This document shows, one piece after another, positions 1 through 34,445 of a stretch of DNA of 64,000 nucleotides (positions are counted from its first letter, which is position 1; each line of letters opens with the position of its first letter). Source of the DNA: Doris montereyensis (taxonomy: Eukaryota; Mollusca; Gastropoda; Nudibranchia; Dorididae); assembly GCA_037039925.1 (NCBI GenBank), contig JAXRKP010000928.1, forward strand, positions 131,028 through 195,027. Direction: 5' to 3'. Position numbers and translations under genes: made by a program. Below the pieces are notes generated by a model. It did no database searches, was not told the origin of the DNA, and was given only the letters and a program-made list of their open reading frames with translations.

Positions 1-159
1 CCATTGACGAAAATTGTACATTTAATTGTGCATTTAATACTCTAGAGATTTGAAATGAAATATCATATGCAGTATCAATATCAGAATGTTAGATATCATT
101 CGACTTTTCCATTATCTTGAAATGACTGTAAAAATTGATTTAAATGTATCCACATGCAC

Positions 160-432
160 AATTAAAGTGATCTCAAGGGTTTTGATAGGACTTTTAATTT
201 TGCTAGGACTGCCCTGTAAACAGAAAAGGATCTTTAACGTGCACAGAGTGTTGTGCTCTGCACTTGGGATCTCCCTTTTACCATCCACCTCCGACGGTAT
301 TATGTGTCGATCCACTTACCTGGACCACGGGGGAAGATTTTATTTTTTTTTAAAGAAAAATTTTCAACTGTTTGAAATCCACAACCATTCAGTTGAGAGG
401 CCGGCACCTTACCTCTGGACCACCACATCTCT
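160..432 (-). mobile_element. tRNA-derived SINE, family B, copy 1
   Basis: This stretch matches 8,992-9,302 and 17,025-17,325 along its whole length. Shared blocks include 'gactgccctgtaaacag', the 'gtgcacagag' region and 'tcgatccacttacctggacca'. On the minus strand the high-coordinate end resembles a tRNA gene, with a B-box-like GGTTCRAGTCCC motif in the better-preserved copy, so transcription would run towards low coordinates. I infer a SINE from the tRNA-like head and repeated occurrence. Confidence 0.6.
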
Positions 433-1775
433 CCCCCCCCAATGACATGACAACAGATGGAGGCATACCTTATTTAAAATTGGTTCTACATTACAAGCTC
501 AGTGATGTTTCGTTGTTTCCTCCATTCTTCCTGTATAGAGAAATGAGCACACAAATGTTTGACTATCTTTGCAAAATATGTGAGTTATAGAACAATATGC
601 ACTTCATCCAATTTGTTTCATTGCAATTTACCCTGTCCACCATATGCAGTGATCTCAGCCTCAGGGAACATTAAAAGGAAACAGCAAGATGGAAGATATA
701 TGAAAAAGTGAAAGAAAAGAAGTAGGTAGAACCTATTAGCAATGTCTACCAACCATCCACTGCACTTTCAATACCGCAAGTTAAAAGGAAAAGGGAAAAC
801 AACTACTCTTTCCCCTAAGTGGGTTTCCGAGATCCTTCAGCTGCCAGGGTGCAGAGTTGCCTCAATGTGGCATAAAATAAACATTTATTATTTGCACATA
901 ATTAGGATTTTTCATCAAACTTGGCACAACATCAAAAGTTACGTACACAGACTACAAAAAAGTTAGAGGGAACATTCTTACGTTGGTTCTCCAGGTTGGG
1001 GGTTGCATGTTGGGTTAGCAGCTCACTTCATAAAAAAAACTAAAAAGGCTATAGAAATGTCAACAGAGGATGCCTTATGCTCCTCTGTCTATGGAGCTAT
1101 CAGATATAATATATATATGTATATATATGTATATATATATATATATGTACAACTCCTCGTACACAAGGTAGTATTATTGTAAAAAAAGCAAAACTGTAGA
1201 TAGGACAAGACAGTGCTGAGCTTGCGACATATGAAAACCAGTAAGAAAGAGTAAGAGCATTTTGGTTTCTCTTTAGATCCTTTATGGAATGAGAATGAGA
1301 AAAATCCCAATGGAAATGATACTGTGGCAGGTCCTGGTGCATTCGATGATATAAATAATGATGAAGATGATGATTATGGAAGCAATGATGATAATGATGC
1401 ATGGCTAAAAAAAAAGTACAAATACAGCAATACAAAAAATAACAAACAAAAAACAACAGAATAGGGCAAACATCTCCCACTCCCCTTCAAAACCCACCAA
1501 ATCAACAAAAGCAAAAACCAGACAACAGGAAAGATAAATGAAATGCAATGAAATGAATAATCTTCATGACTATGGAAATTGAAGAAATAAGTTATTTATT
1601 TTGGAATAAATACAAATTTCGTTAGAATGTAAACCGATGAGGTAAAAATCCAGAGGGAATGTCAATGACTGAGCAAAACATTTTGCATAATTGTCAATAG
1701 TTTATCAGGCAAGCACACACTTTGTGTGACAGAAGTTGCTCATTGAGAAAAAAACTTGATTAAATATTGGTACAA
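433..1775. other. no gene recognised; AT microsatellite
   Basis: No exon-like coding stretch with splice sites was found on either strand. The only structured element is an alternating TA/TATG microsatellite at about 1,108-1,147. The open frames here are short and show no family resemblance. Confidence 0.5.
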
Positions 1776-2073
1776 AAGTAAAATTCCTTCAAGGCCGCTT
1801 TGGCATATAGAACTGGAGCGTAACCCAGTTTCAATAGTGTGAAGTGGAACAAGTGATAATATTCACCTGCTGAATAGGATGCCAGTGTTATGTTGTGTTT
1901 TTACTCCCAAGCTAGTGCTTGTTTGCACTTGGGTTGAGTGGGGGGGGGGGGGGGGAATACATGATGAGTGTCTATTCCAAGCAACACGACAACCGATCTA
2001 GCTTTGATGGGATTCGAACCCAGGATTTCATGATTCCCAGTCCGGCAGCCTAACCGATCGGTCACCGACACCA
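1776..2073 (-). mobile_element. tRNA-derived SINE, family A, copy 1
   Basis: On the minus strand it begins with the tRNA-like head 'tggtgtcggtgaccgatcgg', followed by a B-box-like 'gggttcgaatcccatc'. The body carries the conserved 'cccaagtgcaaacaagcact' block and the tail matches 'gccttgaaggaa'. Full-length relatives lie at 12,027, 13,536, 23,893 and 42,484. A 17-base G run interrupts the body. The head and B box indicate an RNA polymerase III SINE; it is not a functional tRNA. Confidence 0.8.
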
Positions 2074-2324
2074 CGTTGGTACAAAAGGTACTGTAAAAAC
2101 ATTTTTGACGACCATTATTTACATCAGTAATTGCACTAACTACAAATAAAGAGTTTCCCAAACTCATTGTAATTTGAGTGGTAAAGAAACAAAAAACCCA
2201 GGAAAAGTTAGTTATAATATATACAAAATAAAGAGTTAAGTTTTACAATTAAAACTATACTAAAACTGGCCTGTCCTCTTTTTTTATTGCTGCAATATAA
2301 AGCATAAAGATGGATTTATAGTTG

Positions 2325-2660
2325 TATCACCACATAAATGCAGGCTCACCAACCTTACATCATTTTCTCCCAGCAGACCATTTCATTCAAAGTTCTCTCT
2401 TTTAGTTCTTCTCACCTCCCTCGGGAGCATATAGAAGGAAGCTTCTTAGGGCGCTTTAAACGATCACTCTGACAAGATGTCTCTGTCCCTATAGCTGTGT
2501 ACTCATTCACACTTGAGTGAGAAATGAAAGCAGACTGAAGCACCTTTCCCAAGAGTAAGAGTACAATGTAATGGGAAAAAACCCACGGGCCATCCAGGGT
2601 TTTGAACCAGCGTCGTTGTGATTACAAACTCACATCACTACCAATTTCAACACAACTCCA
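2325..2660. repeat. dispersed repeat, family C, copy 1
   Basis: Shares ordered blocks with 27,005-27,300: 'gcaggctcac', 'gggagcata', 'actctgacaagat', 'tgtgtactcatt' and an end resembling 'ccagggttttgaaccag'. The last block looks like a degenerate tRNA-type B box, so this could be another old SINE. Orientation was not established. Confidence 0.5.
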
Positions 2661-2682
2661 AAATGTTCTGCATGCAAAAAGT

Positions 2683-3046
2683 CTTTGAGTATCAAATCAA
2701 TGTAATACCCACTGAAATAAATATTATTATATACATCATAATCAATAATTCATGTATACAAATCTGTAATATAACAACTTGAATCATTAACTGGGAGCTG
2801 TTTTTGAGTATCAAATCAATGTAATGCCCACTGATATAAATATTATATTATCCATCATAATTCATGTATACAAGTCTATAGTAAAACAACTTGAATCATT
2901 AACTGGAAGCTATTTATAACCAAAACGTTTTTGAGTATCAAATCAGTGTAATGCCCACTGATATTAATAGTATAATGTACATCACAATTTATGTATACAA
3001 GTCTATAGTATAATAACTTGAATCATTAACTGGAAGCTATTTATAG
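2683..3046. repeat. three tandem copies of a ~120-bp unit
   Basis: Three consecutive units each begin with 'tttgagtatcaaatca' and run through 'cccactga', 'catgtatacaa' and 'cttgaatcattaactgg'. Copies start near 2,683, 2,802 and 2,929 and differ by small indels and substitutions. Confidence 0.9.
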
Positions 3047-6000
3047 TTTTTTGTTTTTTGTTCTTTTTCAAGTGCACGTCTCTGGTCAGAACAAATAACA
3101 ATATAATTTGTTGAACAGCATGTGTTAACATGAGTTAACATTGGCTTACGCCTAGTTCAGCTTGGTCCCACGAGTAATGTAATTTTGTTTTTGTTGTTTT
3201 TAATGTGATATTCACTCATTTTCACAATTACACTGAAAGAAAGCTGAAGATGAAACACAAATGAGGATTTAAAATATCTGTATCGTTTTGAAGTGAATGC
3301 TGTGATTGTTAAGAAATCAATTTTCAAAGTTGCAAAAGGAGGGACACTTTGTATTGAGTTGTAGTTAAAACGTTTTATTTTAATTTCATAAATACCTATC
3401 TAAAAAAAACAACACAAAAAATTAAAACCTTTAGAAGGGAATATATTTCACTATTCGTTTTGCCTCTCATTTTCTTCAATTTAGGAATTAAATAAACATT
3501 TAGCACAATATTTAGAAAGCGCTATTACAAACAAATAGAATTATAAAGCAGGTGCAACAGTCTCAGATTTGCAGGCACAGTGGGTCTCAGTCTTTGATGC
3601 CAATTCTCGGAGATAAAAAAAAATAAAATTGCCAGACAGACAGAAATGCATTGCCAATCTGAATGTGAATTTTTGTTTTATTGCATTGAGACCGTTTTCG
3701 CCTTCCTGACGAAAGAAAATCGGTCTCTAAACCAGATTGACATTTTTCAATGGTATGATTCTCAAAGAAGAAAAACCCGTCACACAGAAAGAGCGGCCTT
3801 TAGGTTCAACTGCATGGTTTTGATTTTTAAAATGTCTGTTCTTAAAATTGGTCAAACACTTTACTTTCAAGAATTTAAAAAATACATTATAAGGGATAAA
3901 TTGAAGGCTTAATTCTTTTTATTGAAAGCTGGTTTTTGTTTCGTTTGTTTGTCATTAGATTGAGTTTTAAGGGGTTTTGTTAACTCTATAACTGCTGACA
4001 GTTTTTTGTGAACTGCTGAGGCTTTAAAGGAGTATATAATGACATGTTTGTTATAGTTATTTCAAGTGTTGTTTATGCTAAAAAAAACAAAAATTATACA
4101 TTTCTGGAAAGATGTTGAGTCATGCTTTATGCCAAAAGCAAAATAATTAAAAAATTCACTATGACATAGCCTTGACCCTGGGCAAAAATCCATTATGGCC
4201 GCCAAGCTACGTAATTTTTAAACTTGAAAAGTTCATAAATATTGTCATTTTCATTCAAAAACCCTCTTCTCACTTAGAGAATTTCATGACCTTACCAGAA
4301 TGTATAGTCTTTTGGGGTTCTTATCAAATGTTCATGCTAAATTTATCTAAAAACGAAAGCAGTTTCATAATACTGGAATAACAAGTCGGCTATGAGTATT
4401 ACTTTGACAACAGGAAGAAAATCACTATTTCCGGAAGCAGGAGAGCTACAATCACCAGAAATGCGGAAAACGGTAAAAACAGCTAATAGTCAAAACTGGG
4501 CAGATGAATTGGCCGATCTAATTGGCTGCCGCAGAATAGCGTACAGCAATTAGCTAATTTAATCGGCTATACACTGTTATAGGGTTAAAGGGAAGGGGGT
4601 AAGGGCAAAGATGAAAAATAAAAGGGAGTTGAGAAGTGAAACATGGTATTAGCTTCGGTTTCTTTTAAGCCTTTTTATGACGTTGTAACTGTCATCTTTT
4701 CCTCCCACAAGTTGAGGTTACCCTCACCCTTTCAATTTGCCTGAAGAAAAAAAGCTTGTCGGAAAATGACATGCTCACTTTAAATAAACATAAAATCATT
4801 TAAAGAATCAAAAAAGCGAAAACAAAAGTTCAGAGAGCAAAACAATTCTCCCTTAAACAGTCTAAAAAAAAAAAAAAAATTCTGAAGGCAAAACAATCTT
4901 TCCTTGAAATGTCTAAAGTGGAAAAAAAAAACACCACCTCAAAACACACCAATACAAAAAAGCTAAAGGAATAGGAAACCAATACTAAAACTTGTCCTAC
5001 TTATGCATTTTGAGAAAAAGAAAGAAAGCCTCTAAACTTTTCAGCTGAATGGAGGATCTGAAGTTGGGACGAAACACAAGTGAAATTTGTGACAAACTGA
5101 AATTGGTTACAATTTTCGTGTGTGAGACAGGCCAATTGACAAAATCTATGAATTTGATAATGATGATATCCCTCAAAAAATCATCAAATGTGTAGTTATG
5201 ATATAATATATTTCTAAGTCAACAAAAAACAATTTTTAATCCTCGAAAACAAACAGCAAAAGAAAAGAAGAGGAGAAAAGAAACCAATAAAAAGAAAAAG
5301 GACATAGATCTACCCAGCAACTACAAAAGCAGTCATAAAAATCAAAGTTGGTTTTGTTCATTTCATTGAGAGTTACCTCATCCATCAAATTCAGCAATAC
5401 GAATGACAACAACAAAAAATTACACCCGTATAGACTTTGCAAAAAAGAATGCAATTAGCTGGATATAAATAGAGTATTTTCAATATAAGCTGTGCCACAG
5501 TGATATGACATATATAAATAAGGCCACAGGGAAAACATCAAACTTGATTACTCTCAGAGAGATTTCACAAGCATCCAATCAAATCACAGTTCTTAAAATC
5601 TTTTTAAGAATAGAATCATTCATTGTCATTCTCAACTGACCCTGTTCAGTGAAATAAATCATTAAGTAAATTAATTTCAGTGACTTCCTCATACACCAAA
5701 AGATAGGGTGGGAACTGATAAAGACAGAAAGGTTTACGTGATTCTGATACCCATATATGACCAACTCAGGATCTAATTTAACAATCCATGGAATAAGTAA
5801 TTTGATAAATTCTCAAATTTTTTACATGAGACTTAAGTAATATGTTTTCCCATCAACGTAATTATATTGTTATATTTACCACTCAATTGTAGTCTGCTCG
5901 TCATTTCTTGTTAATTCTTAAAATTCTCAAAAAACTCAAACCTCAAAACCAATCATAAAAACATCTATAACCTCACATCGAAAGTCAAAATATTCATAAA

Positions 6001-6103
6001 AAATGTCGTAGATTTACATCATAGAGAAAGCAATTATAAAAAAAACATTTGGAGACCGTATGATGCATTTTCTTTTTCGGCCACATGTAAATCATATCTC
6101 GCT
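3047..6103. other. 3' flank of the BPI gene; no second gene recognised
   Basis: AT-rich sequence with A- and T-runs. Nothing on either strand combines a coding stretch with splice signals. The part nearest 6,104 should hold the BPI 3' UTR, but no canonical AATAAA on the minus strand was found within about 500 bases of the stop codon. Confidence 0.45.
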
Positions 6104-29028
<22,925 letters not shown>

Positions 29029-29135
29029 CTGGAGATCAAAAGAAGGAATCTTCTTTGATGAAAAGTTAAATTTCTTGTCAACCTGATGAAGAAACTTTCA
29101 AACCAATACGCATCATTCATTGATTATAAAATTGA
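29029..29135 (-). promoter_or_regulatory. BPI: possible BPI 5' UTR and TATA-like core promoter
   Basis: On the minus strand TTTATAATCA at about 29,130-29,121 lies roughly 100 bases upstream of the start codon, a workable TATA position for a TSS near 29,095. There is no independent support. A CAG at the ATG leaves open that the true 5' exon is further upstream. Confidence 0.25.
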
Positions 29136-29372
29136 TGCCTGTACTGCCGTTATCAAGTGAAATGCCATATACGTGAAAATGTTGACAAATTCACTTTTTG
29201 ACATTTTCTGATATTTTGTGCCCTAATTAATCTCCCCATATCAGCAAAATAAAAAACCCCGGAAAAAAAAAAGAAATAAGAACAATTTAAATTTCAAAGA
29301 TTGCCGTATTGCATTTCGGCACCCCTCGTTACCAAATGAACTGCCGTATCCGCTCGATTCTCAAATGAACTG

Positions 29373-29706
29373 CCATATGTGTGTGTGTGTGTGTGTTTGT
29401 CTCTCTCTCTCTGTCTCCTCCCTGTCTATTTCTCTGTCATTATCTCTATCTCTGGCTGTCTGTATGTATATCTGTCTATCTGCTTGCCTTCATGTCTGTA
29501 TGTTTGTCTGTCTGTCACACCCCTCTTTCCCTCTCTCATTGTTTCTGTCTCTCTGTTTAACTGCCTCTATCTCTGACTATCTCTCTTTTTGTCTATCTGA
29601 CTGTCTGTATGACCGCTTGCCTGTCAATGCTTGTCTATCTGTCAGTCTATTTGTCTGTCTCTCTCACTCTCTCCCTCCCTATCTCTCTCTCTCTCTCTCT
29701 CTCTCT
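29373..29706. repeat. (GT)n followed by imperfect TCTG/CTCT tract
   Basis: Eleven or so GT pairs, then about 300 bases of CTCT, TGTC and TCTG motifs ending in pure (CT)n. All three plus-strand frames stay open only because of this composition. Confidence 0.95.
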
Positions 29707-29789
29707 AGATCTATACCATAAAAAGTATCTTAAGTTAAAACACAAAAGCAAAACAAAACATGTCACAATCATTGGCATTTTGCAAAAGA

Positions 29790-30330
29790 TATATAGATCT
29801 AGATCTAGAGATCTAACTCTAAGCTACTTATACAACAAAATGATGGGAGGGAAATTTAGGAAGACTTGGGAAAGAAAAATATTTTCCTTGCTATGTTACT
29901 TCTGGACTGCAATTTTTCTACTTGATTTAGATCTAGATTTTCGAGATCCAGATGTAGATCTAGCTCAAAATTCAGATAATTTTAAGTCTGAAAACAATGA
30001 GGTCTAGATCTAGATCTAGATCTAGATCTATGTAGCCTACTAGATCTAGATCTAGATATATCTTTATTTACAAGTTATGATAAATATGGATTACAAACTT
30101 TTACTCCCTGTCAAAATGTCGTCCTCTGGTCTCGGGGTTTGAGTAGGAAGTAACTAGATAAAGATAACTAATATAGGCCTGGAATGTAAGATGACATAGT
30201 AATAAATAACACTACTTATCGTGATTACAATATTTACATAATCTTTATTTAGATAATAATAGATCTAGGCCTAGATCTATATTTTATATTTGATTCTAAA
30301 GATGGTTCTAGATCTAGGTAGTGTCTAGAT
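29790..30330. repeat. AGATCT-rich palindromic tract 1
   Basis: Repeated 'agatctagatct' motifs, densest at 30,003-30,060 where the hexamer is nearly uninterrupted, then scattered to 30,330. AGATCT and TCTAGA are both palindromes, so the tract is self-complementary throughout. Confidence 0.9.
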
Positions 30331-31618
30331 TCAAAGTTTGCTAAATATTTTTTTTTATAACAATAACTTTGATTGCGGGACAAGAGTTTATAACATAATA
30401 TTGTATTGTTTAGTCATGTATGTAAACAGGAAATGGTTGATTATAACCTAAGTATTTGTTGTCATGTGAAATAGAAAAGGAAAACGGAAGGCTTGAGCTT
30501 CGGATTTTTCCGATTCTTCTTCCTGATTTCCTGTTGCAGTGCGACATAAATTCTAGATCTAGTTTCATTTTCGAACAATCGGCTCACGGCTCCTCCTTCC
30601 CCTCACTTTCTTCACGAAAGACACTAAAAACAATGTTGTTTTCACCCACACAAACTACATTGTATTAACCACAGAGTTCAAGACTAGAATTATGTGGTAT
30701 TAACCCCCTCCTCCCTCCCACCCCACTCCGTCTTCTGTAGTTGTTGAGTTTGTGATTTTTGTGTGTGCGTGTTTTCATCTGTTGATTTTTTTATTTGCTT
30801 CTTCAAACGGTTGTCGTTTTTGGGGTTTTATTTTTGTTTGTTGTTGTTTTTTCTCAAACATAGATCTACTAAAAATTAACGATCAATAAGGAAATAATAG
30901 TAATATTATAGATCTAGATTTAGACCCCATCTAACATTCGACGATTAATCATTGGTACATGAACAAGGTCTATCGCATCTAGAAAAAACCTGTCTTTAGT
31001 AGGCCCTACTCAAAAATCCGTTTAGAATCTAGTCAGGTTTGTGGACTGTCCTAAGGCTTAGACACAACCGTGCGAAGGCTTTGTTAAAACAAGATCTCTC
31101 TCAAAGTATTTAAGACATGGATGTGACGGAAGCTGCTTGTGTGTTTTTGTGCTCTGTTGTTTTCCATCAGAAAAAAGAAACATAAACAAAGATGTTGGAT
31201 TCAACCAATTACCAGGCAGCGACTGCCTACAGAGATTTTTTTATAGTTTGTATGCAAATCTGAGATACTGGTATCGTCCATATCTTTTTGTGTTGTTGTT
31301 GTTGTGGTTATTGTTCATTAGTCTATATGCTAAGCATATGTCTGCTCTTCACTCTTCTTAGACTAGCTGGGCCTTCGATTTCTTTTCAGAGTACAAAATT
31401 CGGAAAGTGTGTGCCTCTTGAAGACTAACTTTCAAGCTCTGTCTGCTGCCAATCATTGGTAGTGTGTGGTAAAAGCTTACGTATATGTTTATTGTGAACA
31501 CGACATGGTATGTGTATTTTGGTAAAGGGGTGAGGTGGAAGAATCGTCCACAACTCCCCATAAAGTAGACTTGATTAAGACTGACTAAAGACAAATTTAT
31601 CTGGTTGTGGTATTACGA
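30331..31618. other. no gene recognised
   Basis: AT-rich single-copy-looking sequence with short open frames on both strands but no family resemblance or convincing exon. A G/C-poor region with T-rich stretches at 30,780-30,860. Confidence 0.4.
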
Positions 31619-32672
31619 CAAGGGGGGGGGGGGTAGGGTAGAGTCCTGGTTTCTAGAGTGAAAACTTTTTCGTTTGTTCTTATCAATTTAACTTGTGTAT
31701 AAGTGTAATGGGCATAGTGTACTGAGTTGAAATATGTCGTTGTTTTTCCCTGACGCTTCCGGTTGCCATGGAAACGGCGGCCATCTTGGATTTTGCCCCC
31801 AAATTTCAGCAACTTCAATATCGATAGGCTTTTTCATTTTTCAACAAATTTCTTTCAAACTTGGCACACACCTTATTTGATACAATATCTAAATATGATC
31901 AAATCAGATTTTTGTTTCATCAGTAAGTTTTGATTTTATGAATTTTTGAAAATTGCATATGAGAACAACCAAAAATATACAAAAATATTGTACAAAAAAT
32001 TCAATTTTTCAAAAACTATAATACATATAAAAAAAACATCTGATCCTTTCTTTGTTTTCCCCACTGATCATCCATATCAAATTTCTTGAAGATACGTTGA
32101 GAAATAAAAAAAATAGTAGATAGGAAATAATGAATAAAAAAGGACATTTTGAGAAAATCGTATTTTTCTCTTATTTTCTGTTATTTGAATATATTTTCTC
32201 CCATAAACCTAAGAAAAGAGTAGGATAATACTTTGAAACATCATAAAACCTTGAGAGGCTCTCAACTACTTTTTATTGACACTGTTTCAAGTGCACCAGC
32301 ACCTTTTTACTCATTTTGAGATGGTGCCTTTTGATAATAGGTGCGCGGAATATGTTCCGTATTTTCCGGATGATCTAAGGCAATATTCATAATAGATCCT
32401 CAAATAATTTTGTTTTTGATAACGTTTATTGCGACGATCAAAATAAATACAAATTGCCATACTTTAGATAATATTTCTGGCTTTTATTGTATGATAGCTG
32501 TGTTGAAAGAAAGGCCTATATCGTTTCTTTAAAAAATCGTATTAATTCAAAGAATCCATACTGAGCTTCTTTTATGATATCATTATGACGGGAATTAACT
32601 GCTCTATCTACTAGTATGCTAGACTAGATTTGTCCCATTTTCGGCAAAAATGGCATTCCCAGAACCTCCCCC
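31619..32672. mobile_element. ~1.05-kb element with G-run/C-run ends, type 2
   Basis: Starts 'gggggggtagggtagagtcc' and ends 'cccagaacctccccccgccc', whose reverse complement (GGGGGAGGTTCTGGGA) resembles the start, as imperfect terminal inverted repeats. The right half matches 16,255-16,714. It also shares 'ggccatcttggattttgccc' with the type 1 elements. No coding capacity was seen. Confidence 0.6.
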
Positions 32673-33142
32673 CGCCCTTAACTAACCTTAGTTTTTAGGG
32701 CCAGAGTTTCAATGAACGAGTAAGAGTTTCATGAAGTAAATGAAAATGAAACGAATACTTAAAAGCAAGAGATGAAAATGGCATGATGATACTGTTTTAG
32801 TTTCTTTTGAAAACGTCCCTCCCCTTTAGACTACCATTAATAAAACAGCTTTGTAGAGTTGTGTCCATCATGACTTTGCAATGCACCATGGCTCTGAGTA
32901 TAGAAACGGAAACATTGCTAAACACTCAATTAAGCGTTGTTTTTTTGTTGTTCTGTCTTTATTAGTGGAGTTGTCACTTATTGTCAATTAAAGACAACAG
33001 TGTGGAATTGAGCAATTAATATGTTTCTAGTAAATCACGCACGATACTACATTGATTTTACAGTAAAGTAGGTTACGACACGTATTATTAATACAGACAT
33101 AGAATAAACAAAGTATAACGCACCCGTCTCTTATCTCAAATA

Positions 33143-34445
33143 GGCGGTGTCGGTAACCCAATGGCCAGACCACGAAATCTCTGATCATAAGGTTATAGGT
33201 TCAAATCTTGGCAATTTTGTTCGATGGTGTACTCCTTAATAATAAAAAGGGGGTATGGGGCGCGCGAGGGAGGGGGGGCTTCTGGTTGAAAAGTTTATAG
33301 CGTCTTTGGATGCCATCTTGGATTTTGACCCAATTATACAGCTTTGTCTCCTCTTGCTCTTAGTTATGAATAAAATTATTCAAAACCGATGCAGATCGTT
33401 TTATTTATTTAATATCAAACATGTGACGTCAGAAAGAAAAATGAGATATTATGGATACATTTTTTTATGAAGTTTTAAAAATAACATAACGTTTTGTGTA
33501 TATGCAAAAATGGCATTATTTTTTTACAACAAAATTGTCAAAAAATTTAACAAGATATCAAAAAACTCTGACGTTATTTTTAAAATATTGACGAAAGGAA
33601 TCTGTGTGCCACATACTATACATATCGGTCAGTAAATAACGGAGTAGATAGAATATTAGTGTGAAAAAAACCCATTTTGATTAAAATGCAACTAAAGAAA
33701 TCAAAAGGAAATAACACAAAACAAGACGCTTGGCAGGTTGCCCTTCTTGTAGCAACCATTTACTCTTACGATAGTCTCTGTCATTTACTATCGTAAAACA
33801 AGGCTCAGACATTGTATTACTCTTGTGAAAACAAAAGTTAAAATGACTTGTTGTTTTTTGTTTGTTCCTCTATTACTCTATTCATCTACTTGTGCGTATG
33901 TTTACAAAGACAGACTGGTAACGCTTGCCCTCCCCTCTCTTACGTACTTAGCGCTCAGCGAACCTGTTGTCGATAGCCAGTCGAATATCATGTTACCAGA
34001 TTTGGCTGTTACTGACTTAAGGGTTTTCGGTGCCATCTTATAAGTCAGTGTTAGAATAATTGACGTAAAAAAATTTTTTTAATTTTACCTTCCCTTGCCT
34101 ACAAAATATTCTGTAAAAAAATGTTTCTGCTATGCGTGTAGATAAATGATCGATCTACCCGAATATGCAAAGAACAGAAAATTGACAATTTAATCCCAAA
34201 CTCGCCAATCCAGGTGCCCACTCACACCCCCACCACCCTCTCTTTAGAAAGACAATTAAAACGTATTTTCCCACTCAACCAAGGTGCAAATTAGTATATG
34301 TACCAGCATCAGCTGGTGATTGAAGTACGACAGACTAGCGTCATGTCCATGAGGCGTTATGATATCACGCCTGTTCCACTTCGTGGAAGAAAATTTGGGA
34401 AAGCTCAGGCTCAATGAGTTTGCACCGATGTTGACGGTGGCTTAA
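33143..34445 (+). mobile_element. SINE family A split by a 1-kb insertion
   Basis: The head 'ggcggtgtcggtaacccaat' with B-box-like 'ataggttcaaatcttggc' occupies 33,143-33,245. The remainder ('agaaagacaattaaaacg', 'caaggtgcaaattagtatat', 'gcctgttccacttcg') resumes at 34,243-34,445. The interval is a type 1 element, so that element inserted into an existing SINE. Confidence 0.65.
33250..34242. mobile_element. ~1-kb element with G-run/C-run ends, type 1, copy 2
   Basis: Begins 'gggagggggggcttctggtt' and ends 'ccaatccaggtgcccactca' + 'cacccccacc'. Read inward, CTTCTGGTTG and the reverse-complement end CACCTGGATTG are similar, suggesting imperfect inverted termini. Collinear with 14,411-15,446. 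Nested inside a SINE, which fixes its borders. Confidence 0.7.
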
